Assembly (NCBI GenBank): GCA_963844055.1
Contig: CAWJMN010000002.1
Coordinates: 2,170,001 to 2,234,000, forward strand
DNA length: 64,000 bases
Direction of reading: 5' to 3'
Source: CAWJMN01 sp963844055
GTDB lineage: Bacteria > Planctomycetota > Planctomycetia > Pirellulales > Pirellulaceae
Below, one piece after another: positions 1 to 7,998 of the stretch. A program made the position numbers and the translations under genes. The notes beneath the pieces are model-generated. The model had not been told where the DNA came from and did no database searches. It saw only the letters and a list, made by a program, of their open reading frames with translations. Each line of letters begins with the position of its first letter. Positions within the stretch are counted from its first letter, which is position 1.

Positions 1-686
1 CCACGCTGCAGTGCGCCTTCTGGCATCTCACACCGCCAATCCCCTTTCAGCCAAGCACAAACATCGTCGTGGCAAGTTACCACCACCATCCGCAACTGCC
101 ATTGCCTGCCAGCACGACGTATCCACCGCTCTAAGCTCATGCAAATGTTCCGCGCCGTCAGGCGGTCCAAGCTGCAAGTGAATTCATCTACAACCAGCGT
201 TACCGGCTTGCCGCTTGGTTCTGCCGTTCCTCTCGTAATGCCTCGCAGGATCTGCCGTGCCAGTCCAAACCGAAATCGCTCCCCGTCAGAAAGGCTCGTC
301 ACAGGCCGTAGCCATGCCGGCGCACTTCCCAGCCCCACCTGCGTTAGCACCCCCATCAAAAACTCGGCCCGCCAATCACCAGGAACTCCGTCAGTAACCG
401 CGTCGATCATTGCCATCGACGTGTCTCTTTCCCAGGCATCTCCCAAGACCGCATCTCCAAAGGTTCGCGTGGCAAGTCTCGTCTTCCCACTGCCGCTTGC
501 TCCAACAATCGCTCCGATCATCCAGTCACCAGCCAAGAGGTCATGGCTCAGCAAATCGACTCTCGTTTTGCCGGTCGTGCATGGCTTCTCCCCGCGCAGT
601 CCCAGCGTCCCTTCGATAAGCCGCGTACGAAACGACGCCCTTCCCCAGGCTTCTTCGCGCTCGCTTGTTTCAAAATTCGCTTTCAT
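1..686 (-). CDS. Partial ABC-type ATPase (C-terminus outside window)
   Basis: The frame is open from the ATG at 686 to the left edge, so the protein is at least 228 residues and its C-terminus is missing. It has the full set of ABC ATPase motifs: Walker A GASGSGKT at about residue 61, an ABC signature-like LSDGERFRFG near 130, Walker B VVDEF near 164 followed by a D-loop-like SLDR, and a switch histidine in VVTCHDD near 202. No membrane segment is visible, so a soluble ATPase is more likely than a transporter subunit. It starts 18 bp after the small gene at 705-893, which suggests co-transcription. Stand-alone ATPases of this kind occur in phage-like and mobile regions, but the substrate cannot be told. 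The motifs are clear; the function is not. Confidence 0.75.
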   Translation of the reverse strand, partial: MKANFETSEREEAWGRASFRTRLIEGTLGLRGEKPCTTGKTRVDLLSHDLLAGDWMIGAIVGASGSGKTRLATRTFGDAVLGDAWERDTSMAMIDAVTDGVPGDWRAEFLMGVLTQVGLGSAPAWLRPVTSLSDGERFRFGLARQILRGITRGTAEPSGKPVTLVVDEFTCSLDRLTARNICMSLERWIRRAGRQWQLRMVVVTCHDDVCAWLKGDWRCEMPEGALQR

Positions 687-704
687 CCCCTTATCCACCC
701 TTCT

Positions 705-893
705 TCACAACATTCGCAGACTGCACGCGATTCCCTGTTCACGCAGTCGATTTTCCATCTGCTGCTGCACCGCTTCGCTTTCACATTCCACAATCACCAG
801 CCACAGTCGTTTCAGGTTCGGCCGCTTTGGCTTCACGCAGCGCTTCGGGCGCTTCGCTCCTACGCAATCCCCCATCGCCTTTTTCTTCGCCAT
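705..893 (-). CDS. Small basic hypothetical protein
   Basis: This 62-residue protein has a lysine/arginine-rich N-terminal third and a more hydrophobic segment (RLWLVIVECES) followed by a glutamine-rich helix-like tail. The start MAKKKAMG was chosen because an AAAGGGGGG Shine-Dalgarno-like tract lies just upstream. An in-frame ATG at 920 would add nine residues (MLKKKGGRS) but has a less well placed purine tract. It is immediately upstream of, and in line with, the partial ABC ATPase, so the two probably form an operon. No family was recognised. The short basic shape fits a nucleic-acid-binding or phage-type accessory protein, but this is a guess. Confidence 0.5.
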   Translation of the reverse strand: MAKKKAMGDCVGAKRPKRCVKPKRPNLKRLWLVIVECESEAVQQQMENRLREQGIACSLRML

Positions 894-1053
894 GCTCCGC
901 CCCCCTTTCTTCTTCAGCATTACTTCGCTTCACCCCTCCCTCACGAACGAATGCTATACAGGCGTACACTAATCGTCAAGAGTTCCTGAGTAACTCTTCA
1001 CCAATGCGCCCGTCAATCTCTTCCGCAAACCCTTGCCCCATATTGACTTTCAG

Positions 1054-1069
1054 AAGTTCTAAAGAACTT
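1054..1069. promoter_or_regulatory. Perfect inverted repeat in divergent promoter region
   Basis: Arms AAGTTCT and AGAACTT are separated by AA. The site lies between the divergent genes at 893 (minus) and 1162 (plus), directly after a TTGACT hexamer at 1043-1048. The position and symmetry suggest an operator for a dimeric repressor. No regulator gene is visible nearby in the window. Confidence 0.4.
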
Positions 1070-1161
1070 TGTCACGCTTGCTTTACTTCTCTTGGCCACT
1101 CCATTAAACTCCCTTCCACAAATTCATCTGTCACGAAAATCTCTCGTTTAGAAAACACGTC

Positions 1162-1452
1162 ATGGCGAAAAAGAAAACTGCTAAGAAGTCGGCCGCACCC
1201 GTTAGCGATTCCGCAGAGCGCATTCCACGTAAAGAGCCCTACTCCAGCCAGCGGATGAGCGCCATCCAAGAACGCATTCGCGAGCAATCGACGCGTCTCT
1301 CGGCCTTGATCCGTGCCATGGACGACGCCAAGCTCGACGCCGTCATTATCGATGGCCACGCCATGCTCCTTCGCGGCCTCAACCAAATCGAAAACTTCCT
1401 CGACAACGCCGCCCGCGCCGTTCGCGAAGCCAAGCTCGCCCAAATCGACTAA
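1162..1452 (+). CDS. Small hypothetical protein, helical, basic N-terminus
   Basis: The 96-residue protein has a lysine/alanine-rich N-terminal tail (MAKKKTAKKSAAP) followed by a largely helical body of about 70 residues rich in Arg, Glu, Ala and Leu. Codon use is strongly biased to G/C in third positions along the whole frame, which supports real coding. No clear Shine-Dalgarno precedes the ATG. The gene is divergent from the ATPase pair and shares the intergenic palindrome with it. The family is not recognised. The tail resembles that of small DNA- or RNA-associated proteins, but no domain can be assigned. Confidence 0.6.
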   Translation: MAKKKTAKKSAAPVSDSAERIPRKEPYSSQRMSAIQERIREQSTRLSALIRAMDDAKLDAVIIDGHAMLLRGLNQIENFLDNAARAVREAKLAQID

Positions 1453-1496
1453 CTTTTGATTTTGGCAAGTGCTCTCAATCGCACTTCGCCCTCTCT

Positions 1497-1530
1497 AAAA
1501 AAAAAGACGCGGCATTCTCTCGCCGCGTCT
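1497..1530 (-). terminator. Intrinsic terminator, minus strand
   Basis: Stem GACGCGGC/GCCGCGTC with an 8-nt loop is followed on the minus strand by nine T. It would end transcripts coming from the minus-strand small-gene array at 1991-3397. It is only 45 bp past the end of the plus-strand gene but lacks a T-run in that direction. Confidence 0.75.
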
Positions 1531-1990
1531 CCCCGGACTTCCTCACCACATCTCTGAGTGAAACCAGGACCGCCGACCTTCCCCTCGGCCCCCTCCCTCT
1601 TCCCTTTCTCCTCTATGTGGCCTCTGTGAACTCTGTGGCAAAACCTCCCCCCGTCCCTGCCTTCGGCTAGTCGATGAACCTGCCGAGCTGACCGAAATAA
1701 AATGACGACCGGCGAAAGAATGCCCAAGCTGATCCAGTTGATCGACGGGTCAGATCGAGCGAGCCCACTTCAGGCCATACGGCAAAGAAGGTGGCCCGTA
1801 GAGAAAGTGCAGCACCCTTCTGCGACTGTTACCGCTTGCTTTGGAGGATGCGTGTAATAAGGCGGGGCGCAATCCCCGACCGACGCCGTGCATTGAACCA
1901 CACCAAGCAAGCCACATGCCCCGCTGCTTTGGCTGAAATGCTTGTTATGTGCGTTGTCGGAAGTTACCACGCGGCCTACTCCCGACTGCC
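1531..1990. other. Intergenic stretch with low-complexity repeat
   Basis: No convincing gene is seen. Bases about 1578-1660 are a pyrimidine-rich run with CCTCTGTG and CTCTGTGG units, related to a second copy near 3632-3745. Bases 1850-1950 contain a hairpin (CAAGCA-AGCC pairing with GGCT-TGCTTG, with a bulge) and a GCGGGGC/GCCCCGC pair next to a GTTATGT core. These may be the remains of a recombination site behind the last gene of the small array. Confidence 0.4.
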
Positions 1991-2203
1991 CTAGTAACCG
2001 TATCTCGCTGGGTCAGCAAGAATTGCTTGAGCAGTCTCCTCCGCTTGCTTAGATGAAAACTGGGCCCGCTCCAGCCCTGAGACCATCGCGGCAGCGTCGC
2101 GTGCGGCTGCAGAGCGATCAAAATCTTCGTCAAGGTGCAGATGGACGAGGCGCTCGTTTACAGTCATGCCTTGCAGTGGCTGCGAGTCAAAGTGATATTT
2201 CAT
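1991..2203 (-). CDS. Small hypothetical protein of cassette-like array
   Basis: A 70-residue protein beginning MKYHFDSQPLQGM and ending in a run of helix-forming residues (AEETAQAILADPARYGY). An upstream extension to 2278 is open, but the 2203 start was preferred because it lies just past the attC-like ATTAGGC core, the layout expected of an integron cassette gene. No domain or family was recognised. It is acidic and has no signal peptide. It is the last of three minus-strand genes and is followed by the strong terminator at 1497-1530. Confidence 0.5.
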   Translation of the reverse strand: MKYHFDSQPLQGMTVNERLVHLHLDEDFDRSAAARDAAAMVSGLERAQFSSKQAEETAQAILADPARYGY

Positions 2204-2209
2204 CTTGAC

Positions 2210-2299
2210 GCCTAATTCTTGTGACAACCGGGTTGTGGTGTACGACATGGATTTCAAAACATATTCAATTCGTCGCACGGGTTGCCTGCTTTGTTATGC
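2210..2299 (-). other. attC-like spacer (degenerate integron recombination site)
   Basis: Read on the minus strand, GCATAAC overlaps the TAA stop of the SUKH gene and ATTAGGC ends 6 nt before the next start. Inside these cores, GGCAACCCG near one end roughly mirrors CCCGGTTGT near the other. The order R''-L''-loop-L'-R' and the 90-nt length fit attC sites, but the end core departs from consensus (ATTAGGC rather than GTTAGGC). This is an inference from pattern only. Confidence 0.35.
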
Positions 2300-2833
2300 C
2301 TCGTCTTCGATCTCATGGATCAACCGCCAAAGCGCCAGAGAGAACGAAGGGGCGTAGGACTCGAATAGCGGCCCATGTTCATGCAGGTAAGCAACGACCG
2401 GCTGAGTAGGATCGGAAAGGTCGAACATCAATTGATCGCCGTCTGCGAACCGCCAGTAGTTGGCGAATACCAGATATTGCGTTCCCGGCCTGTGATCATC
2501 CGAAACCCAAGGGCTTTCGGTGACATGCACACCATCGTGATCTAAACCGCCGATTTCACAACCGTCGTCGATCTTTAGATATCGGCACTGCGATAAGAAC
2601 GTGCGATATTCGCTGGGGAGTGGTCTGCCAAGATCAGATTCCAATTTCGCGATCTCTGTGTCCGAAGCACCAGAATTGGGAACGCAGGGAAAGTCCGAAA
2701 TTTTTTGGTAGCCATTTTCTACCACCATCCGCCGTGCGGATTCAAGCGAACGCGCAAACCGCTGTTCAACGCTCAGTGCGATTGCCGCCGTGAAATCGTA
2801 CTTTGGAACAACTTTGTTTGTGTAGCGTGTCAT
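2294..2833 (-). CDS. SMI1/KNR4 (SUKH) family protein
   Basis: The 179-residue protein carries the SUKH hallmark near residues 57-80: a helix IAKLESDLGRPLP followed by SEYRTFLSQC. It continues with acidic, aromatic beta segments to a C-terminal helix (LALWRLIHEIEDEA). SUKH proteins are best known as immunity proteins against polymorphic nuclease and other toxins and are frequent single cargo genes in integrons and toxin loci. No signal peptide or membrane segment is present, so it is cytoplasmic. No cognate toxin is visible next to it. It is flanked on both sides by attC-like spacers. The family call is good; the partner is unknown. Confidence 0.7.
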   Translation of the reverse strand: MTRYTNKVVPKYDFTAAIALSVEQRFARSLESARRMVVENGYQKISDFPCVPNSGASDTEIAKLESDLGRPLPSEYRTFLSQCRYLKIDDGCEIGGLDHDGVHVTESPWVSDDHRPGTQYLVFANYWRFADGDQLMFDLSDPTQPVVAYLHEHGPLFESYAPSFSLALWRLIHEIEDEA

Positions 2834-2840
2834 TATGTAG

Positions 2841-2929
2841 GTCTAACAATCCCGATTAACAGATTGAAACGGCAAGAATATCCATCACGCTGGACTATGA
2901 CGCGAGTCCATTGTATCAGGTGCTTAGTC
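2841..2929 (-). other. attC-like spacer (degenerate)
   Basis: On the minus strand a consensus GTTAGAC core lies 7 nt before the SUKH start, and the imperfect partner GACTAAG overlaps the stop codon of the lipoprotein gene about 80 nt upstream. The stop-overlapping core repeats the arrangement of the spacer at 2210-2299. The internal L boxes are weak. Confidence 0.3.
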
Positions 2930-3397
2930 CTCTTTCTCGCTCTTACCTGCGACAAACTCGAGGGACTGAATGATCTCATTCACAGGAATCGTGAAGATGC
3001 CACCTTCCCCTGAATCAAATGCTCTTTTCCATATTGCGTAACCCTCGGAGATGTCGGGCAACGGATCGGCGATTCCACTCGCGAGCATCGTTACGCTGTC
3101 ATCGAGGGTTTTCTCCGACACGGGGCAATGCGAGAGGCGGTCTTGAAATCCAGTCTCCGTGCGAGGATTGCGCATTCGCAAGCCTTCGACATAGATGTGG
3201 TAGATCACGCCGAGCTTTTTGTGAGGTTCAGCCTTCACGATGATGATTCGGGAGCTTTCCTCGCCCTGTCGCGTTTGGTAGTTCCAAACTTGACCGACTT
3301 GGTACTTCGCTGGGTCCATAGATCCTTGTACGTCTGAGGACTTCGATCCACAACCGGCGACGAGCAGTGAAAGCAAAGACATTACGAAGGTTTTCAT
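2924..3397 (-). CDS. Small lipoprotein, unknown function
   Basis: The 157-residue product starts MKTFVMSLLSLLVAGCGSKSS, a type II signal peptide with lipobox LVAGC. An alternative TTG start three codons upstream gives MALMKTF. The mature part includes a beta-rich segment (YQVGQVWNYQTR, then IIIVKAEPHKKLGVIYHIYV). It is probably anchored in a membrane facing the periplasm. The family was not recognised beyond resemblance to short hypothetical lipoproteins. It is the most upstream of the three minus-strand array genes. Confidence 0.6.
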   Translation of the reverse strand: MKTFVMSLLSLLVAGCGSKSSDVQGSMDPAKYQVGQVWNYQTRQGEESSRIIIVKAEPHKKLGVIYHIYVEGLRMRNPRTETGFQDRLSHCPVSEKTLDDSVTMLASGIADPLPDISEGYAIWKRAFDSGEGGIFTIPVNEIIQSLEFVAGKSEKED

Positions 3398-3631
3398 GAG
3401 GGCCAACTCTGCTTATCAGAAGAAACCGTGTGAGAATTCCCAGGGACATTCGCCCTTCAATCCTAACAGGGTCAGCGGGGTGCGTCGAGTTTCTCGGCGC
3501 GAATTGACCGAGCATATCTTGCACGGCAGACTAGATTGCCTGAAGCTACTCGATCAGCCCGAAGCCAAAACTGTCCCCACACACTTGGCCGTCAACTGCC
3601 ATGCAAGTCAGCCGACCGAAGCGACTGCTGG

Positions 3632-3745
3632 CCGTGTCCTTCCGTGTCTTCCGTGCCCCTCCGTGTACAAAAAGTTCTCCCTCCCTCTTCCCCTCCTCCT
3701 CTCTGTGGCCTCTGTGTGCTCTGTGGCCAACCCTCCCCCCGTGCC
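3632..3745. repeat. Low-complexity intergenic repeat (TTCCGTG / CTCTGTGG units)
   Basis: It opens with three near-tandem CCGTGTCTT-type units and continues with a pyrimidine tract and CTCTGTGGCCTCTGTG-type units. The tract near 1578-1660 is a second copy of its latter half. The same sort of unit, as CACGAAAAAG, appears at 32122-32151. Such intergenic tracts are common in several bacterial phyla and often give spurious arginine/threonine-rich ORFs. Confidence 0.6.
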
Positions 3746-3927
3746 TCTCGCGCGTTCAGGGTTAGCCTTTTTTCATTTGTGGTTTGCCATCCCAATCGGA
3801 TTCGCTTGCAGCGCCCGAGTCTGGCAAAATGCAAGGACCGGTTCGCTTACTTGGCTTGGCTCGCTGGCCCTGGGAAGCATCTCTCCGTGAAGACCATCCC
3901 GATTCTCCCACGCCATGTTCCGCTCGG

Positions 3928-3966
3928 GCCCCACAAGCCTTCGGCCAGTCGCCGGGGGCTTTTTTT
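3928..3966 (+). terminator. Orphan terminator-like hairpin
   Basis: GCCCC pairs with GGGGC around a small GCC-TTC-GGC inner hairpin, followed by seven T. No plus-strand gene ends just upstream, so it may belong to a lost gene. Confidence 0.5.
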
Positions 3967-4109
3967 ATGCGCTGCTGTCTCCAAACGCCATTAACTTTCC
4001 TTCATCTCCATCGCGAACCGCCGATTCTCATCCCTGGGTGCTTGGTCATCTGCCATAATGAAGGCTTCGCCTTTTTTGCCCTTTGGTTTGAACAAGAACT
4101 GGCAGTCGC

Positions 4110-6752
4110 ATGTCATCATCGCCCAGCCCAATTCTTCCTCGCCAAGTTGCACTCGGCCCGCACAAGCCTGCGGCCATCGTTCACGTTTCGCCTGAGCTAC
4201 TTAACGCTTCCACTACCGATGCCGACGTTGTCCTAAAAAATCTCGATTCCAAAAAAGAAGGCCTCACGTCCGAAGAAGCTGCCAAACGCCTTTTGCAGTA
4301 CGGCCCAAATGTTGTCGCCAAAGAGGATCGACATCCGCGAATCCAGTTGCTGATTCGTAGCCTCTTAAATCCGCTGGTGATCCTGCTGGTACTGCTGTCG
4401 GGGTTTTCTTTCGCCACAGGCGATTATCGAGCGGGCACCGTGATGCTGCTGATGGTGATTCTGGGCGTCGCTCTTCGGTTCATCCAAGAGGCCCGCGCCG
4501 ATCAAGCCGCTGCGCAGCTTCGCGCCATGATCAGCGTTCATGCCAGCGTGCTTCGCGACGGCGAGTACAAAGAAATTCCGCTCGGTGTGATTGTCCCGGG
4601 CGACATCGTCAGCTTGACGGCCGGCGATATGATCCCTGCCGACCTTCGTCTCATCTCCGCCAAGGACTTGTTCCTCACGCAAGGAAGCCTGACAGGCGAA
4701 GCCTTTCCCGTTGAAAAGGTCGCCGCCAAAGAAGAGAACCCCAAAACCTCCGCGCTAGAACGAACCAACATTTGCTATCTCGGTACCAGCGTGGAAAGCG
4801 GCGCAGGAATTGGCGTTGTTGTCGCCACCGGCCTATCGACGTTTTTGGGGGGCATGTCCACCTCCATGACCGAGCCCCAAGAGCCAACCGCTTTTGATCG
4901 CGGCATGACTCGGTTCACGTGGCTCATGATCGCCTTCATTGGCGTGATGGTTCCCTCCGTCTTTTTGATCAACGGCCTGACCAAAGGCGACTGGCGCGAG
5001 GCCTTCTTCTTTGCGATGGCGGTTGCCGTCGGTCTGACGCCGGAAATGCTGCCGATGATCGTCGCGGTTTGCCTTTCGAAAGGGGCGATTGCCATGTCCC
5101 ACAAGAAGGTCATCATCAAGCGCCTCAACTCGATCCAAAATCTTGGCGCGATGGATATTCTCTGCACCGACAAGACCGGCACGCTGACGATGGATCAGAT
5201 CATTCTCGAAAAGCACTGTGATGTGGTGCTGCGCCAAGATGATGAAGTGCTGCAACTCGCCTATCTGAATAGCCACTTTCAAACCGGCCTCAAAAGCCTG
5301 CTCGACCGCGCGATCCTCTCCCATACGGAGCATCACGATCATCCCCAGTTTCCTCTCTACGAGAAATTCGACGAGATCCCCTTCGACTTTTCGCGCCGGC
5401 TCATGTCGGTGGTTGTCAAAACGCCTGAGGGTAAGCATCGCCTGATTTGCAAAGGGGCTCCTGAAGCGGTCTACAGTCGCTGCAAAAGCTTTTGGCTGGA
5501 CGACCACTGCGTAACGCTCGATCACATGCTCGCCTTCGATCTGCAAGAAGAGTTCGACCTGCTTAGTCGCGATGGTTTTCGCGTCCTCGCCGTTGCCTAT
5601 CGCGATCTGGATGCCGATCCGAACAAGGCCTATTCCAAAGAGGATGAGTCCGAACTCATCTTGCGCGGCTACGTCGCGTTCCTCGATCCGCCAAAAGACT
5701 CTGCCAAGGGAGCCATCATCGCCCTGCAAGATCATGGCGTTTCGATGAAGGTGCTCACGGGGGACAATGAACTGGTCAGTCGCAAAATCTGCCATGAAGT
5801 GGGCATCGCCACCGACCATGTTCTGCTGGGCAGCCAGGTCGATGCGATGAGCGACGCCGAACTGACCAAGGCGGCCGAAAAAGCAACGCTCTTCGCGCGA
5901 CTCTCGCCTCCACACAAACGCCGCGTCATCAATATGCTGCAAAAAGCGGGGCATGTTGTCGGATTTATGGGGGACGGCATTAACGACGCCCCCGCGCTGC
6001 GTGCGGCCGACGTCGGTATCTCGGTTGATACGGCCGTCGATATTGCTAAAGAATCGGCCGATGCCATTCTGCTCGAAAAAGATCTGCTGGTACTCGACCA
6101 CGGCGTGATCGAAGGGCGCAAAGTCTTTGCGAACATCCTCAAGTACATTCGCATGGGAGCCAGTTCCAACTTTGGCAACATGTTCAGCGTGGTGGGGGCC
6201 AGTATCTTCTTGCCGTTCGTTCCGATGGCTCCACTGCAAATCTTGACGAACAATTTGCTCTACGATTTTTCGCAGGTTCCTATTCCGACCGATGAAGTCG
6301 ATGCCGATCTACTCGACAAACCACGTCCTTGGTCGATGAACGCGATTGCTCGCTTCATTTTGTTTGTCGGCCCTTGCAGTTCCATCTTCGATTACACCAC
6401 GTTCTTTGTGATGCTATACGTTTTTGGCTGCTGGGACCCGGCGAAGGCTTCGCTGTTTCAAACCGGCTGGTTTGTGGAATCGCTGCTGACGCAGACGCTA
6501 ATCATTCACGTGATTCGCACTAACCGGATTCCGTTTTTGCAAAGCCGCGCCAGTTGGCCGTTGACGATGACGACGCTGCTGGTGATCGCTGTCGGAATCG
6601 CGCTGCCGTATTCGCCGCTCGCTCCCACACTGGGCTTCACGCCGCTGCCGCTACTTTACTGGCCGATCATCACCGTCACGATGATTGCGTATTTGTCGCT
6701 AACTCAGGTCGTTAAGACCCTGTTGCTGCGTTTCAAGTTTGTGTCGTCGTAG
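4110..6752 (+). CDS. mgtA: Mg2+-transporting P-type ATPase (MgtA/MgtB type)
   Basis: At 880 residues it has the length of the family. It imports Mg2+ across the inner membrane with ATP hydrolysis. Visible motifs are the actuator loop SLTGEAFPVEK near 190, the phosphorylated aspartate in CTDKTGTLT near 354, the ATP-binding KGAPE near 450, the hinge MGDGINDAPAL near 620, and SSNFGNMFSVVGAS at the start of the C-terminal membrane bundle. The LLYDFSQVPIP and SWPLTMTTLL stretches in the C-terminal helices are typical of MgtA rather than Ca2+ or Na+ pumps. The first 20-25 residues derive from the 49-nt repeat at 4130-4178, so the exact start is uncertain. No M-box-like leader was recognised. Confidence 0.93.
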   Translation: MSSSPSPILPRQVALGPHKPAAIVHVSPELLNASTTDADVVLKNLDSKKEGLTSEEAAKRLLQYGPNVVAKEDRHPRIQLLIRSLLNPLVILLVLLSGFSFATGDYRAGTVMLLMVILGVALRFIQEARADQAAAQLRAMISVHASVLRDGEYKEIPLGVIVPGDIVSLTAGDMIPADLRLISAKDLFLTQGSLTGEAFPVEKVAAKEENPKTSALERTNICYLGTSVESGAGIGVVVATGLSTFLGGMSTSMTEPQEPTAFDRGMTRFTWLMIAFIGVMVPSVFLINGLTKGDWREAFFFAMAVAVGLTPEMLPMIVAVCLSKGAIAMSHKKVIIKRLNSIQNLGAMDILCTDKTGTLTMDQIILEKHCDVVLRQDDEVLQLAYLNSHFQTGLKSLLDRAILSHTEHHDHPQFPLYEKFDEIPFDFSRRLMSVVVKTPEGKHRLICKGAPEAVYSRCKSFWLDDHCVTLDHMLAFDLQEEFDLLSRDGFRVLAVAYRDLDADPNKAYSKEDESELILRGYVAFLDPPKDSAKGAIIALQDHGVSMKVLTGDNELVSRKICHEVGIATDHVLLGSQVDAMSDAELTKAAEKATLFARLSPPHKRRVINMLQKAGHVVGFMGDGINDAPALRAADVGISVDTAVDIAKESADAILLEKDLLVLDHGVIEGRKVFANILKYIRMGASSNFGNMFSVVGASIFLPFVPMAPLQILTNNLLYDFSQVPIPTDEVDADLLDKPRPWSMNAIARFILFVGPCSSIFDYTTFFVMLYVFGCWDPAKASLFQTGWFVESLLTQTLIIHVIRTNRIPFLQSRASWPLTMTTLLVIAVGIALPYSPLAPTLGFTPLPLLYWPIITVTMIAYLSLTQVVKTLLLRFKFVSS
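4130..4178 (+). repeat. Second copy of a 49-nt sequence also at 3901-3949
   Basis: Both copies share about 80 percent of positions, including CTCGG-CC and ACAAGCCT-CGGCCA. In the same phase they would encode ILPR-V-LGPHKP. The first copy leads into the terminator at 3928-3966; the second forms the 5' end of mgtA as called. Confidence 0.5.
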
Positions 6753-6788
6753 TCACAGTAAAGCGAATTTACCGCGCTCAATGATCGA

Positions 6789-7928
6789 CTATCGCACCAG
6801 CGCTGCACGGGCAGCAACTGCGCGGGCGACGGCCTCTTCGGGCGTGTCGGCCAAAACGGTTAGGTGCCCCATCTTGCGCCCGGGGCGGGCTTCGCTTTTG
6901 CCGTAGAGGTGCAGCTTGGCGTCGCTGTTGGAGAGCGCCTTCACCCAGTCCGGTTCGCCGGTTTGCCACAGGTCGCCCAAAAGGTTGACCATCGCTGCCG
7001 GAGCAAATTGCCGCACGCTTCCCAAAGGAAGGCCGCAGACGGCGCGAACCTGTTGCTCAAACTGGCAAGAGACGTGAGCATCAATCGTCAAGTGACCGCT
7101 GTTGTGCGGCCGTGGCGCCATCTCGTTGACCATTGGCAAGCCATCGCGCCCGACAAAAAACTCAACGCAGAGCACGCCCACCACATCGAGCTTTTCAAAA
7201 ATCGTTCGGGCGATCTCCAGCACTTCGCTGCTAAGCTTCGACGAAACTTGCGGCGATGGCGAGACCGAAATATCCAAGATATGCCGGCTGTGGGTGTTAT
7301 GCATCGGGCTATAGGCGACAAATCGCCCATCTAGGCTTCGCGCCCCCACGACCGAAATCTCACAGGCGAAATCGACGAACGCTTCAAGGATCGCATCGCC
7401 GCCAGAGAACTGCGACCAAACCTCTTCCAGGTTGCTCTCTTCGGTTAGCTTGGCTTGTCCCTTGCCATCGTAGCCCCAGTCGGCCGTCTTTAAGACTGCC
7501 GGTAGCCCCGCCTCTTTGACAGCCTGCTTCAGTTGCTCAAGCGACTGCACATGCCAAAACGGCGTGACAGGAATTCCATTGTCGCGCAAGAACGATTTCT
7601 CGCGCCACCGATTTTGCGTGACATGCAGCACGTTGCCACCGGGACGAACCGGCGCAAACTTCTCCGCCGCGGCCGTCGTTGCCGCAGGAACATTTTCAAA
7701 CTCAAACGTGACGACAGAAACGCCCTGTGCGAATTTGGCAATCGCGTCCAGGTCGTCATAGGAAGCGCGAACTTCTAAATCGGCTACTTGGCCGGCGGGT
7801 GTGTCAAAATCTGGCGAGAGGACATGTACGCGATAGCCCAAACGACGCGCGGCAATCGCAAACATTCGCCCCAATTGGCCACTTCCCAAAACTCCAAGGC
7901 TTGCACCCGGCAGAATCGCACCACTCAT
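6789..7928 (-). CDS. purK: N5-carboxyaminoimidazole ribonucleotide synthase
   Basis: PurK carboxylates 5-aminoimidazole ribonucleotide with ATP and bicarbonate in purine synthesis. The 379-residue protein has an N-terminal Rossmann-like GVLGSGQLGRMFAIAA, followed by an ATP-grasp domain with VLKTADWGYDGKGQ near 145, ACEISVVGARS near 190, and the metal-binding NEMAPRPHNSGH near 270. The C-terminal lobe contains LYGKSEARPGRKMGHL. Length and motifs match the family. It lies 70 bp downstream of purE on the same strand, the usual operon partner, and hands its product to PurE. Confidence 0.96.
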   Translation of the reverse strand: MSGAILPGASLGVLGSGQLGRMFAIAARRLGYRVHVLSPDFDTPAGQVADLEVRASYDDLDAIAKFAQGVSVVTFEFENVPAATTAAAEKFAPVRPGGNVLHVTQNRWREKSFLRDNGIPVTPFWHVQSLEQLKQAVKEAGLPAVLKTADWGYDGKGQAKLTEESNLEEVWSQFSGGDAILEAFVDFACEISVVGARSLDGRFVAYSPMHNTHSRHILDISVSPSPQVSSKLSSEVLEIARTIFEKLDVVGVLCVEFFVGRDGLPMVNEMAPRPHNSGHLTIDAHVSCQFEQQVRAVCGLPLGSVRQFAPAAMVNLLGDLWQTGEPDWVKALSNSDAKLHLYGKSEARPGRKMGHLTVLADTPEEAVARAVAARAALVR

Positions 7929-7998
7929 AGAATTTGTCTTTCTTCCCCAACACTGCCAAGCTCAAACAAAGGCAACCCCATCCGCATTTTTGCGTCCG

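Larger units (their letters stand above)
3398..4109. other. Intergenic stretch with repeat and orphan terminator
   Basis: No gene is supported. It holds the low-complexity CTCTGTGG-type repeat, a terminator-like hairpin, and the first copy (3901-3949) of a 49-nt sequence repeated at 4130-4178. The overlapping open frames here look like products of the repeat rather than genes. Confidence 0.5.

Noticed and set aside
1043..1071. A sigma-70 type promoter at TTGACT before the gene at 1162
   Set aside because: The -35-like hexamer is good but no acceptable -10 lies at the right distance, so only the adjacent palindrome is listed.
139..1258. Plus-strand open frames of up to 277 codons at the left edge
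   Set aside because: They are antisense to the ABC ATPase and the small gene, whose motifs and start sites are convincing; the plus-strand products are Ser/Arg/Pro-rich without domains.
3396..3994. Two overlapping plus-strand open frames between the lipoprotein and mgtA
   Set aside because: They run through low-complexity repeat tracts, have no start signal or domain, and look like repeat by-products.
4833..6239. A 468-codon open frame on the minus strand opposite the Mg2+ ATPase gene
   Set aside because: It is antisense to a gene with all P-type ATPase motifs; its sequence has no recognisable domain and arises from the codon bias of the sense gene.
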